64,000 nucleotides of DNA from Flavobacterium glycines (GTDB lineage Bacteria; Bacteroidota; Bacteroidia; Flavobacteriales; Flavobacteriaceae). The stretch lies in contig NZ_FNEO01000003.1 of assembly GCF_900100165.1 (NCBI RefSeq), positions 62,001 to 126,000 on the forward strand, written 5' to 3'. The position numbers and the translations under genes were made by a program. Positions 26,427 through 37,100 of the stretch are shown piece after piece. How positions within the stretch are numbered: the stretch's first letter is position 1; every line of letters begins with the position of its first letter. The notes under the pieces were generated by a model. The model saw only the letters and a list, made by a program, of their open reading frames with translations. It did no database searches and was not told where the DNA came from.

Positions 26427-29339
26427 TTAATTCACCTTATTCTGATTCGAATTAGGTTTTAATTCATCAGGACTGTCTTTTGTATAAGTATTAAAAACCT
26501 CTTTTGAAGGACTTTTAAAAATATCTTCAATCAACTCAACCGACAATTGATTTTTAGGATTGAATGCATCAGAATTCATATAATTTTGCAGCGAATAAAA
26601 TAATTGTTTCGAAGCTAATTTATTTTGAACCTCAGGACCTAAATCAGCACTGGATACGATAATTTTGCCTTTACTTACTTTTGCTTCGAAAACCAAAGCC
26701 AATCTACGGTTCATAAACCAAGTATCAATCGGTTGGATTAACGGACGGAAATCAGCCGGAAAATCTTCTAAATTCATCACCTGAGCGCGATTTTGAATAT
26801 CCCACCACTGTAAATCGCTATAGTATGAAGTTGGAAAATTTTTAAAAGCAGCACTTTTATCCTGAATCAACATTCCGGTTACGTGTGGCGGACGCATTTT
26901 AAACCAGGAAGTATTCCAAAAAACAGGTAAAAAGTTCATCACTACTTCTTTTCCTTTTACCACTTTTCCGGAAGCATTTAAAAACACCTTTCCTCCATTT
27001 TTCAATACCTCTTTGGCTTTGTCATCCAAAACTGTTGTATAGTATATTGATGGTTCTACTTTTATGCTTACTTCAGGATAAACCCAAAAATCCCAGTCGT
27101 TTGCAAAAGTTGTTCCGTTTACTTTTACTTCGAGATTTAATTTAGATGCCTCTTTGATTTGATTCAAAGGAAAACTTACATTACCTACATTCAACCCATT
27201 TGCGTTTTCATAGGTTTTAGCATCAAAACTGCCTGAAGCCAACTGTTCCGCTTTTTCGTTTTTAATAGTCCAACTGATTACAGCATTTTTCAAAGGAGTG
27301 GCTCCGGAATGAAAAAGCGCAATTGTTGCATTAAAACTTTCATTATTATGATAAACAAACTTTGCAATTTTAGCCAATGGTACAGTTGAATTACAAAAAC
27401 GACTGAATTCTTTCGCCGTTACATATCCTTTTTCCTGAAAAAAGGCATCCAACATTCCCACCAAAGCGGTTCCCTGCCCTGGAAAATCCTGCAATCCTAA
27501 CATTTGGAATCCACCATAATCAGGTGTTCTTAATATTTTTTCAATCTCGTTCTTATAACACAACACCTGTAATTTTCCGGAGGCATTTAAAAAATCTTTC
27601 GCCTGATCACTCATATGGTGATCCGCTAAATCCTGACGGAACATTTCGAAATTTTTAGCTCGATATACACCTGTATATTTTTGAATTTCATCAAAATTTG
27701 GAAACACGCAATATTGACCAATTTCGTGCGCTACAAATGGCACTTTGAACTTTTGAATTTCGGCACTGAAATCAGATTCAGTTTCTAAGGTTTTATCCCA
27801 TTTTAAACCTCTTACTCCACCACGTACTAAATATTCGGCATTAGGAATTACAGGCCAGCTTCCTCCTACTGACATTCCCGTATAGACTCTTCTGGAATCT
27901 TTTGCTTTCCAAAAATCAACAAATTCGTTCAAATATTTTACCTGATTTCCAGCAGGCTCATTCCCTGCTGACAACATCGTAAACGAAGCATAATTACCAT
28001 ATTGTTTAGCCATACGTTGGGTTTCGTAATAAATAAACTGATCAACAGCCTGACCTAAACCAACTTTCACTCCGTGGTTAGGCCAACTTGGACCTTCGGG
28101 TTGCAAATACAATCCCACTTTATCTGCCGCTATAAAAGCTTCTTCCGGAGGACACCAGGAATGAAAACGAACATGATTTAAACCATAGGATTTTATTTTC
28201 TGTAAAATGGTTTCCCAGGCTTCTACCGTTGTTGCGGGATAACCTGTAAGCGGAAATTCGCAATTATGCACTGTTCCTCTCAAAACTACCGGAATACCAT
28301 TAATCATAAAATGATTCCCCTGAATTTTAAATTCTCGCATTCCGAAGGAAACGGTTTTTTCAGTTTTTATTTCTTTGGAAACCAACTTTACATTCAAATT
28401 ATACAAAGCCGGATTAAATTCGTCCCAGCTAAGCATACCTGCTCCAAAAGGCAATTCGAGTGTGATACTGTTTTTTGATTTTTTGCTTACTGAAAAGTTA
28501 GCTACAACTTCTTTGGTTTGATCTGAATTATTACTGTTGAAACTTTTTGCTGAAATCGAAACATTTCCTTTAAAATTTTTCAAAGAACTGTTTTCAACGG
28601 AAATTTTTACAATTGCTTTACGATTTTTTAAATCCGGATATACCTGAACATCATCAAAGAAAACCGGTTCAAAAGTTTGCAAAGCAATCGCACCTATAAT
28701 TCCGTTCCAATTTCCCTGGGTATGGTCGGTAACACTATGCGAATCCGGCCCTACATTTATCTTATTTATTCGATTATCTATACGAATAGTAATGCGTTGT
28801 TTCCCTGGTGCCAGATAAGCCGTTAAATCATAGTCATGCGGCGCAACTAAGGAATTTTGCATGCCCACTTCTTTGTCGTTTACCCACACACGGGTTTCAA
28901 TATGAGCTCTTTCCAAATGTAAAACAATACGTTTGCCTTTCCAATTTTCAGGAATAGTTACCTCTTTTTGATACCAGGCAGCACCCACATAATGTCGGGC
29001 AGGTGTTAACCAAAAAGGAATATGAATATTTCCCGGCTCACGGTATTTTTTTAAACTGGGTCTGAAATAAAAGGAACTGTCATAAATAGAACCAGTCCAT
29101 TTGGTCTTAAGTGTAATTTCATCTCCTTTTAAAAATTCAGCCATGGAACCCGGCAAATGAATATTATCCGAAAGATTGCGGTTGTACCATTTTTGAGAAA
29201 TACCTTCATCTTGTCGGTCTATTTCAAAATGCCAATTCCCTTCCAGACGAATTTCCTCATCCTTCTTAGTTTTATCTTTGAAACTACTCAAAAAGACAAT
29301 GATTGCAAAAAAAAGGCAGAAATAACTATATTTTTTCAT
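26427..29339 (-). CDS. Glycoside hydrolase family 2 protein
   Basis: The 970-residue enzyme has an N-terminal hydrophobic signal and a GH2 jelly-roll domain (EGNWHFEIDRQDEG to VTDHTQGNWNGIIGAI). An Ig-like domain and a TIM barrel follow. The predicted acid/base is Glu461 in SAGNEPAG, and the predicted nucleophile Glu539 in FVAHEIGQY. The C-terminal 400 residues are beta-rich. The sequence is of the sugar-binding-domain GH2 group seen in pectin and arabinogalactan loci, where members act on beta-galactosides, beta-glucuronides or arabinosides, so substrate is not settled. It is the last gene of a five-gene operon, 10 bases after the preceding GH35 gene. Confidence 0.85.
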   Translation of the reverse strand: MKKYSYFCLFFAIIVFLSSFKDKTKKDEEIRLEGNWHFEIDRQDEGISQKWYNRNLSDNIHLPGSMAEFLKGDEITLKTKWTGSIYDSSFYFRPSLKKYREPGNIHIPFWLTPARHYVGAAWYQKEVTIPENWKGKRIVLHLERAHIETRVWVNDKEVGMQNSLVAPHDYDLTAYLAPGKQRITIRIDNRINKINVGPDSHSVTDHTQGNWNGIIGAIALQTFEPVFFDDVQVYPDLKNRKAIVKISVENSSLKNFKGNVSISAKSFNSNNSDQTKEVVANFSVSKKSKNSITLELPFGAGMLSWDEFNPALYNLNVKLVSKEIKTEKTVSFGMREFKIQGNHFMINGIPVVLRGTVHNCEFPLTGYPATTVEAWETILQKIKSYGLNHVRFHSWCPPEEAFIAADKVGLYLQPEGPSWPNHGVKVGLGQAVDQFIYYETQRMAKQYGNYASFTMLSAGNEPAGNQVKYLNEFVDFWKAKDSRRVYTGMSVGGSWPVIPNAEYLVRGGVRGLKWDKTLETESDFSAEIQKFKVPFVAHEIGQYCVFPNFDEIQKYTGVYRAKNFEMFRQDLADHHMSDQAKDFLNASGKLQVLCYKNEIEKILRTPDYGGFQMLGLQDFPGQGTALVGMLDAFFQEKGYVTAKEFSRFCNSTVPLAKIAKFVYHNNESFNATIALFHSGATPLKNAVISWTIKNEKAEQLASGSFDAKTYENANGLNVGNVSFPLNQIKEASKLNLEVKVNGTTFANDWDFWVYPEVSIKVEPSIYYTTVLDDKAKEVLKNGGKVFLNASGKVVKGKEVVMNFLPVFWNTSWFKMRPPHVTGMLIQDKSAAFKNFPTSYYSDLQWWDIQNRAQVMNLEDFPADFRPLIQPIDTWFMNRRLALVFEAKVSKGKIIVSSADLGPEVQNKLASKQLFYSLQNYMNSDAFNPKNQLSVELIEDIFKSPSKEVFNTYTKDSPDELKPNSNQNKVN

Positions 29340-29349
29340 TAGGCTGATT

Positions 29350-31698
29350 TTAATTTTTAATAGAAAATGGATTCTGTTTAATGTAAAAACGATATGATTT
29401 TATATTCCCATTCGTATTTTTATCTGTTCGGGGTAAATACTTAAAACCTTTAATTTTTATGGTTTCACCTAAATCCACTACTACTTGATGAGGATGAGGC
29501 ATCTTTGAAACTGTCCAGGCAGTAGACCATAAAGTAGATTCCTGCTGGTCAAATATTTTTTCAGCCGAATAATTACCTACTGAAACTTCTTCACTGTCAG
29601 CATAGACTATTTTCCACTTAGAACGGTTTATTGCTAGGCCATCAGCACCAATTAATTCCAATTCTGCAATACAAGTACTTTGATCTTTTGGATTTTGTGA
29701 ATCTAAAGCCTCAAAACAGAAATACTGACCTTCAACTTCTTTATTAAAAATCACTTCCTTCCAGCCTTGTCCAGCACTAAACGATCCTGAATCCGTTACT
29801 GTTTCAGCTGACAAATCGAGTGTTTCTCCTTTTTTTCGGTGTAAAAGAGATTCATCAATTACTATTTTATCTAAAACGGGTACTGTAAAACCTACTGTTG
29901 TAAGTTCTTTTGGCGTTTCTAAATCCAGAATGATAATTTCGTTTTTACCTTTTTTCAACCAGCATCCAGGCATATAAAGGGTTTGTTGCGGACCAATTTT
30001 CCAATATCTTCCAATATTATAGCCATTCACCCAAACCATACCTTTTCCCCAGCTACTCATATCGATATAAGTATCACCTGCATTATCAAGATTAAAAGTT
30101 GCCCGATGCCATGCCGGACCATTAGCTTTTGCTATTTTGAATTTTAGATTTTTCTGGAAATTATAATCTACCGGAAAATTAAAAACTTCCCAATTGGTCA
30201 ATAGAGTCGCATTGGAAGAAACTAACATTTCCACTTTTTCTGTAATCCCTTTTCGATCAATAATGGCTTTCCCATAGTTTACGCGACCATTAGCGTCTAC
30301 TAAAATATCCAGCACATCTCCTTTTTTGGCCTGAGGTATTTTAATTGTATTTTCATCTTTGCGACGATCTAAATTACCAATCAACTTTCCATTGATATAA
30401 ATGTTTGCCCAATCATGCAAATCAGTAATTTTCAATTGAAAATTAGTAGCTGATTCCGGGAATTTAGTTCTGTACAAAATTCGTCCCCAACCCTGATCAA
30501 AGGCTTCCATAGGCTTAATCGTTTCCGACGCAATGCCTTTAGGAAGATTTTCAAACAAGGAAGCTGATTCCTCAAAAGTTATTTTAGGAATTGCTATGAC
30601 CGGATAATTTGCAGGCAATTCCGAAATAGTTTCACCCGGATTAAGATAATTTTTCAATAGATCACGAACAGCATAGAATTTATCCGTTGGCTGTCCTCCC
30701 TCATTTATTGGAGCATTATAATCGTAAGAGGCAACCATAGAACCAAAAGGAGGTGCATTGGCTCCACCCCATTGCCCAAAGGAAGTTCCTCCATGAGCCA
30801 TGTAAAGACTACAGGAAATATTACGATCCAACATGTCTTTTAAACTGCCAATAAAACTGCTTACCGAACGGGTTTCGTGTGCTCTTCCCCAATAATCAAA
30901 CCATCCTGTCCAATATTCACTGCACATTAATGGCGCTTTAGGATACACTTCTTTATACTTTTCAAATTGCTTATCAATATTAGAACCAGCGCCAAAGTTT
31001 AAAGCAGTATAAACCCCATCAACATCATATTTGAAAAAGTTGGAACTCCAGTCACAACGGAATAGCTGTACTTTGTCAAATCCTGATGCACGAACGGCAT
31101 CACGCACTTGTTGCATATAAGCTACATCCTGCCCAAAAACACCATATTCGTTTTCGACCTGAACCATAATAATATTTCCTCCATTTTGAATTTGATAGCG
31201 GGCTAATTGCTTACCCACCTGCTTCAAATAATTAATGGAGCGTTCCATAAAATACGGATCATTTTTAGTTCTTACCTGAATGTCATTTTTCTTCAAAAGC
31301 CACCAGGGTAAACCTCCCATATCCCATTCGGCACAGGCATATGGACCGGGACGAACAATACAATACATACCATTTTTTTGAATGAGTCGCACAAATTCGG
31401 CCACATCTTTTTGTCCCGTAAAATCAAATTTACCAGGCTGTTGTTCGTGAAAATTCCAAAAAAGATAAATACAAATAGTATTCATACCCATGGCTTTACA
31501 CATTTGAATGCGATGTTCCCAATATTCACGTGGTATTCTGGGGAAATGAATTTCGCCGGCACGCACTATAAATGGCTTACCATTTAACAGAAAGGATTTC
31601 TCCCCGGCAACAAATGTTCCTTTTTTGGAATCAATTTGAGCTATCGCCGTCAACGAAATAAAAAAAATAAGAATAAAAATACTCCTCGATAATTTCAT
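29350..31698 (-). CDS. Beta-galactosidase, GH35, with C-terminal discoidin-like domain
   Basis: The 782-residue enzyme has a signal peptide (to about residue 20) and a GH35 barrel that starts VAGEKSFLLNGKPFIVRAGE. Glu184 in QVENEYG is the predicted acid/base and Glu261 in CSEYWTGW the predicted nucleophile. Beta-galactosidase sandwich domains follow (GMVWVNGYNIGRYW), and the C-terminal about 130 residues resemble an F5/8 type C domain (WSTAWTVSKMPHPHQVVVDLG). It releases terminal beta-galactose from oligosaccharides in the periplasm. It is in a tight operon: 18 bases after the other GH35 and 10 before GH2. Confidence 0.92.
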   Translation of the reverse strand: MKLSRSIFILIFFISLTAIAQIDSKKGTFVAGEKSFLLNGKPFIVRAGEIHFPRIPREYWEHRIQMCKAMGMNTICIYLFWNFHEQQPGKFDFTGQKDVAEFVRLIQKNGMYCIVRPGPYACAEWDMGGLPWWLLKKNDIQVRTKNDPYFMERSINYLKQVGKQLARYQIQNGGNIIMVQVENEYGVFGQDVAYMQQVRDAVRASGFDKVQLFRCDWSSNFFKYDVDGVYTALNFGAGSNIDKQFEKYKEVYPKAPLMCSEYWTGWFDYWGRAHETRSVSSFIGSLKDMLDRNISCSLYMAHGGTSFGQWGGANAPPFGSMVASYDYNAPINEGGQPTDKFYAVRDLLKNYLNPGETISELPANYPVIAIPKITFEESASLFENLPKGIASETIKPMEAFDQGWGRILYRTKFPESATNFQLKITDLHDWANIYINGKLIGNLDRRKDENTIKIPQAKKGDVLDILVDANGRVNYGKAIIDRKGITEKVEMLVSSNATLLTNWEVFNFPVDYNFQKNLKFKIAKANGPAWHRATFNLDNAGDTYIDMSSWGKGMVWVNGYNIGRYWKIGPQQTLYMPGCWLKKGKNEIIILDLETPKELTTVGFTVPVLDKIVIDESLLHRKKGETLDLSAETVTDSGSFSAGQGWKEVIFNKEVEGQYFCFEALDSQNPKDQSTCIAELELIGADGLAINRSKWKIVYADSEEVSVGNYSAEKIFDQQESTLWSTAWTVSKMPHPHQVVVDLGETIKIKGFKYLPRTDKNTNGNIKSYRFYIKQNPFSIKN

Positions 31699-31716
31699 GT
31701 TTATTTTTGGTTGGGT

Positions 31717-34140
31717 TTAGTTAGTTTTCAAAACTACATTTACTTTGTATTCTACCGAAATTATTGGCTGCTTAATTTCCAAAAAACTTTTCTTCTCCCC
31801 AAAATCAGGAAGCACTTCTTTATCCAGATAACTTAAGTAAGGTGCATCTTTTTGCATAGGCATAAAATAAAAATACATATCATTGCTTTTCAAAGCTTCC
31901 TGATATTTTTTCAATCCGATAGTCCACGGTTTACTGGTATAAAGATTGTCGGTTTGTAATTCGCCATTCATCATACAAATACCACGATCACCACGATAAT
32001 CAAAAGTAACAAACAAGTCATTCACCTTAGACAAATCCAAACTTCCGGCTTTAAGTACAAAATGACTGTTGTCTGTTTGTATCAATTTTATATCCGATGC
32101 AACTTTAGGCAAAGTCAGACGCCAGTTACTGATTTTTTTTGAAATTGATTTCATTTTTTCCAATTTTCCTTCAGCTGGTGTAGGCTTTGTATCATTTGGG
32201 AAAACAGAAAAATTGATTTGCTCATTATCAGTACTGATTAACGAAATTTTCTCTTTAGCATCCAATACAACCGCTTCACTGATAATCAATTTTTGATTTC
32301 CAAATTCTCCCACTAAATAGGCTTTTTGAGCTTCTTTTTCAGGAAGCACCAAAAATGAAATACCATTCACTTCAAATTCATTTATTTGTTGAGAATTGCA
32401 TTTCACAACTGTATTTCCATTTCTAGTTTCTGTTTGGATTCCAACAACTTTTTGTTTTCCTTTAAAAACGATTTCAGGAGCAATCGCGTCAACAACAAAC
32501 AAAACATTATATTTTTTAGTTTGATTTTCAAATCGACATAGTGGTTGCACTGTAGCCATTTTGATAGGCACTCCATCATAATTAACATTAAACGGAAAAA
32601 TGGCCGAACTTCCTGCTTTCAATGTAAAAGTTCCCGATTCCGGAAATTTAACTGCTCCTGTTTTGGTTTGAACAGTCACACTCAAATTTTCCAAATCATT
32701 CATTTTTAAATGATCCTGAAAATTGTGCATGAATAAATAGCCTTTTGTGCCGTCACATCTTACCGAATAACGCAAAGTTTGAGTATTTTCCGCTTTAATT
32801 GTAGCATTCGTTTCTGGCAAAACAGGGTATAAGGGTGCTAAATCATCTCCGTAGGTTTTTAAAAAATAATTAATCAATTTTAAGGAAAAATAACCGGAGC
32901 TCAAATTCCCAAATTCACCAATTGGCGACTGATAATCATAGGATTTATTGTTTAATCCCGAACCTTCTGACATGAAATAATTACCCACAGAAGGTGTCGT
33001 TCCTCCATGATACATATAAAAACCTAATCCGTTAGTGCCACTACCTACGGTTCTGACCATCATTGGAAGAAAACTTTCTCCGGGAACTCTTGGACGTCTT
33101 GCATAAGTAACCGCCATTCCGGTTCCCAATTCTGCCGCCATAGAAGGATACAAATTCACATCATAACTCACTGGTGAATAATCCGGTTGCTGATGAATAT
33201 TTTTAAACAAATAAAAAGGTGACGGACTGTTTCCTGCTGTCCAAAACGGATAAGCATAACCCGCCATTACCGGAATAGAACCTTTTTCTATAATTGTGGC
33301 ATAACCCCATCCTGTTGCGGTATAAATTGGAGCAATGAGTCCTGCTTTTATAGCCAATTCTTTCAGGGTTTTCATATGATCTTTACCCACATTGGCAAAT
33401 TCGTTTCCCTGTTCGTTAATTCCAACACCATCCTGAACAATTTTTTTGTCGCGACCTGCCGCTGTTCTTTCTTTTGGAGCATCCGTATAAGTAAATCCCC
33501 AAGGTGCCGAAGAATGCTGGTATTCATTTTCAATCTGAACTCCTATAATTGGTCCTCCGTCTTTGAATAGTAAGCCTGATAACTGCTGTCCAATTTCCTT
33601 ATAAAAACGATTGGTATAAAACAAATAGATCGGATCGTTGCTTCTTACATCAATTGGTCTTCCGTATAACCAATCCGGAAGTCCGCCGTTACGCATTTCG
33701 CCATGAGCGAACGGACCTATACGCATTAAAACCTGCAAACCATTTTTGGCACACAACTCAGTAAATTTCCGCACATCCAAATCGGCTTTCCAGTCAAAAA
33801 CACCTTCTTTGAATTCGTGTAAATTCCAAAAAACATAAGTAGCCACAACAGTAATTCCGCCGGCTTTCATTTTTTTTAATTCTTCGTCCCAATATTGATG
33901 TGGATAACGACTAAAGTGAAATTCGCCAATAACCGGAATAAAAGCTTTGCGATTATGTTCTAAATAAAAACTATTAACCGTGATTGTATCTCCTGTTTTA
34001 TTATTTCCGCCCAAATCCAAATGCCCGCGCAAGACATCTGTTTTGACCTTTGTAATATCAATAACATAGGAATTTTGAGCAATTGTTTTAACAGAGTAAC
34101 AACTTAAAAGTAAAATGAATAACTTTTTATATTTAAACAT
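31717..34140 (-). CDS. Divergent GH35 beta-galactosidase-like enzyme
   Basis: The 807-residue protein has a signal peptide ending near TIAQ and a GH35 barrel (IGEFHFSRYPHQYWDEEL). Glu206 in QIENEYQ is the predicted acid/base and Glu337 in AAELGTG the predicted nucleophile. The C-terminal half is a set of beta-rich domains distinct from the neighbouring GH35, so the two are not recent duplicates and probably act on different linkages. It lies 33 bases after the DUF5107 gene in the same operon. Confidence 0.87.
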   Translation of the reverse strand: MFKYKKLFILLLSCYSVKTIAQNSYVIDITKVKTDVLRGHLDLGGNNKTGDTITVNSFYLEHNRKAFIPVIGEFHFSRYPHQYWDEELKKMKAGGITVVATYVFWNLHEFKEGVFDWKADLDVRKFTELCAKNGLQVLMRIGPFAHGEMRNGGLPDWLYGRPIDVRSNDPIYLFYTNRFYKEIGQQLSGLLFKDGGPIIGVQIENEYQHSSAPWGFTYTDAPKERTAAGRDKKIVQDGVGINEQGNEFANVGKDHMKTLKELAIKAGLIAPIYTATGWGYATIIEKGSIPVMAGYAYPFWTAGNSPSPFYLFKNIHQQPDYSPVSYDVNLYPSMAAELGTGMAVTYARRPRVPGESFLPMMVRTVGSGTNGLGFYMYHGGTTPSVGNYFMSEGSGLNNKSYDYQSPIGEFGNLSSGYFSLKLINYFLKTYGDDLAPLYPVLPETNATIKAENTQTLRYSVRCDGTKGYLFMHNFQDHLKMNDLENLSVTVQTKTGAVKFPESGTFTLKAGSSAIFPFNVNYDGVPIKMATVQPLCRFENQTKKYNVLFVVDAIAPEIVFKGKQKVVGIQTETRNGNTVVKCNSQQINEFEVNGISFLVLPEKEAQKAYLVGEFGNQKLIISEAVVLDAKEKISLISTDNEQINFSVFPNDTKPTPAEGKLEKMKSISKKISNWRLTLPKVASDIKLIQTDNSHFVLKAGSLDLSKVNDLFVTFDYRGDRGICMMNGELQTDNLYTSKPWTIGLKKYQEALKSNDMYFYFMPMQKDAPYLSYLDKEVLPDFGEKKSFLEIKQPIISVEYKVNVVLKTN

Positions 34141-34173
34141 TATATATCTATTTAATTAAATTAACAGTTTAAA

Positions 34174-37100
34174 TTATATAATCTCTTTTTGAATACTATT
34201 TGCCATTGCTAAATGAACCTGAACTCCCTGATGGTTACTATCCATTTTAGCTGCTTCTTTCAAATGAAAGATGGCATTATCCACTTTGTCCAATCCAAAA
34301 TAACCTAAGCCTAACATATAATGACAATGAATCTTATTTCTAAAAGTCAAATCATCTTCCCATATTAACAAATCGGGCAAAGAAACCGCAAAATAATCCA
34401 ATTTAATCAATTCGTTTATATATCTGTTTCCAAAAGCAATCAAAGCATCAAAACGTTGTTGAGCCTCTTCGGTATTACCTAATTTTAACAAAGCCAATCC
34501 CTGATAAAATATTTTATCCGGTTTTTGGTCGTTGTAAAATATTGCAGCTGCGGGTTCGCTACTTCCGTCTTTGGCTAATTGCCAGTATTCTTTTGCCAAT
34601 TCGATATTTCCCAAGCCTTCATATGCACAACCCAACCAATAATGAAAATCATTTTCCTGAGCGCCATCCAGTTTTCCTTCGCCTAAATTATGCGGGTATT
34701 CTAAACAAGCATTCAACAAAACAATTGCTTTTTCAAACTCTTTTTCGGAAAGGTGTTTTTTAGCCAATTCAACTCTGGCAATTTGATATTGATTGGGTAC
34801 TTTTCCTTCTCCTCCTTCCCAGGGATGAAAAATTTTAATATCAATTAAATCAATTGCTTGCTGAAAATCATTTAACTGATTACATAAAGTAGCATATTCC
34901 AAATAAACATCATCCCGTTGCTGTACCAAATGGTAATGTTTTTTCAAAAATTCCAATCGTTCCTGATGTGGTCTGCAAATACGTTTGTACAATTGATCCA
35001 ATTCCATTAAAATACGAGCATCTGAAGTATCCAAAGAAAAAGCTTTTTCTAAAGACGCTATTGCTTTTTCTTGCTGTCCCAATTTATTAAAATAAGCTAA
35101 AGCTAAATTTCTATGCGCTGTTGGAAAATTACCATCTATAGTAACCGATTTTACCCAACAGTAAATTGCTTCAGAATACTGACGTTTGTCGTACCATAAA
35201 TTTCCTAAATAATAAGGTGCTTTACCATCTTTTGGATTTACTTTTTGTGCTATTTCTAAAGCCAAAATAGCTTCTAAACGATTAGGAAAACAATATTCCG
35301 GAGCATGAGAAGCTGCTTTTTCAAAAGCAACTTTAGAATCTTTTGAGGCCAAATTCAAAGCCCAACCCATATAATAATACGTCATTGGAGTAGTCTGACA
35401 AACTTTTATCCCTTCCTCGATTATTTGTACAGCTTCATCATACATTCCGGCAGCTATATAATCCAAAGCTACTATTTCATAATTATGAATTTCGCCTCTC
35501 ATTACAGCATGCATCTCTTCTAAAATACTAGAATCATTGGAAATTAAATAAGTCTCAAAACGACATCCAAAATTGAATAAATCAATTTTCAAGCTGTCTT
35601 TAATCAATGTTAAAGCATCCTCATTTTTAGATAATTTACGCAAAATCGCTACTTTTAATGTACGCGCTTTTTGATTGTGCCAGTTGCGCACTAAAGACTT
35701 ATCAATTTCATACAGCGCCTCTTGAAAATTAGTATTTACACAGGAAATTTGGGCACATCCAAAATAACCGGCATCCTGCATAGCTGCGTTCCAACAGGAT
35801 TTATAAAATGCATCGTAAGCTTCCTTATACTTACTTTGATACTGCAAAGCCAAACCTAAATTATAATGTGGTTCTCCATCATAAGGATTCGGATTGCGTT
35901 GCAGTTGTGTTTTTATAGCTTCTTTAAAATACTTTTCTGCTTCTGCAAATTTTCCTCTGCGAAGCAACCACAATCCCATAGCATTATTATTTCGCACATC
36001 CGAAGCATCTCTTTTTAAAGCTTCCAGATAATAATCGGTCGCACTGTAAGTGGCGTGACGGTACTGTTCTAAATGTAATCCTGTTAAATACAATTGCTCA
36101 CAAGTAGGCGTTTCTTCAGGTAAAAGAGCCGCTTTGGCCGGTTCAGGTTTTTCTTTTTCCTGTTGTTCTTCGGCTTTAACACTTAATAATTCACGACCAT
36201 TTTCAGCAAAAACAAATAATGCTAAATCAATTATTTTTGCTGTTCCAACAGTCACTTCACGTTCATAAACCGCTTCAGGACTTAAATCTGTTATTTCTTC
36301 AAAAAGACCTTCCAAGACAATCTTGGCATTTTTTTGCAAAGAAGTAGCAAAAATTTTGATTACTGCTTTATCCTCATTCTTATCAATATTCATCAAAATA
36401 TCCTGAGAAGCATTTTTAACTACACCTAACTCGCGATACGGTAAAAAATACTGAGTAAAAGTCTTTTCCTCATAAGGTTGCATCCAACTGAAATCGGGTT
36501 GGTTATCCGTATAAACACCAGCCATCAATTCGATATAAGGACCGTCTTCATCAGTTAAATTTCTATCCCAGGCTTTTCCAAAATCGCCATTACCCCAGGT
36601 CCATTGTTTTTTTCCTGGTGAAATATGATGATTAGCCACATGCAAAACACCTGCCTGAGTATCATTTTCATAACCTCCAACAAAATTAAATTCGGAATTA
36701 ATGGCCATATACGACGTTGGAACCGGAATATTTTTATAATTCGAAATATCCACTTCTGCAGAATAATCTACTTTATAATAAGTCCCTGTTGCAATTGGGA
36801 AAGTAGAAACATCTCTTTTTCCATGATCAAAAACGGCATGCACATCCGGTGGAAAAACAGATTGATAGTGTTCATTTACAGCAACAGCCGGATTAGCCCA
36901 CCATAAAAATGTTTGTGGTACCGGAGTTGGATTATACAGTTTTCCTTTAATTTCTAAATAAGCTTTCCCGGGATGTAATGTAAATCCCGCCATCCCTTTT
37001 TGATGGAACATTTTCTCATTTTCACTTACCCAAACAGTAAAGCTGCCATCGGCATTTTTTTCAATAGTATGATCTACAGGCAAAAAAGTACTCGGACGAT

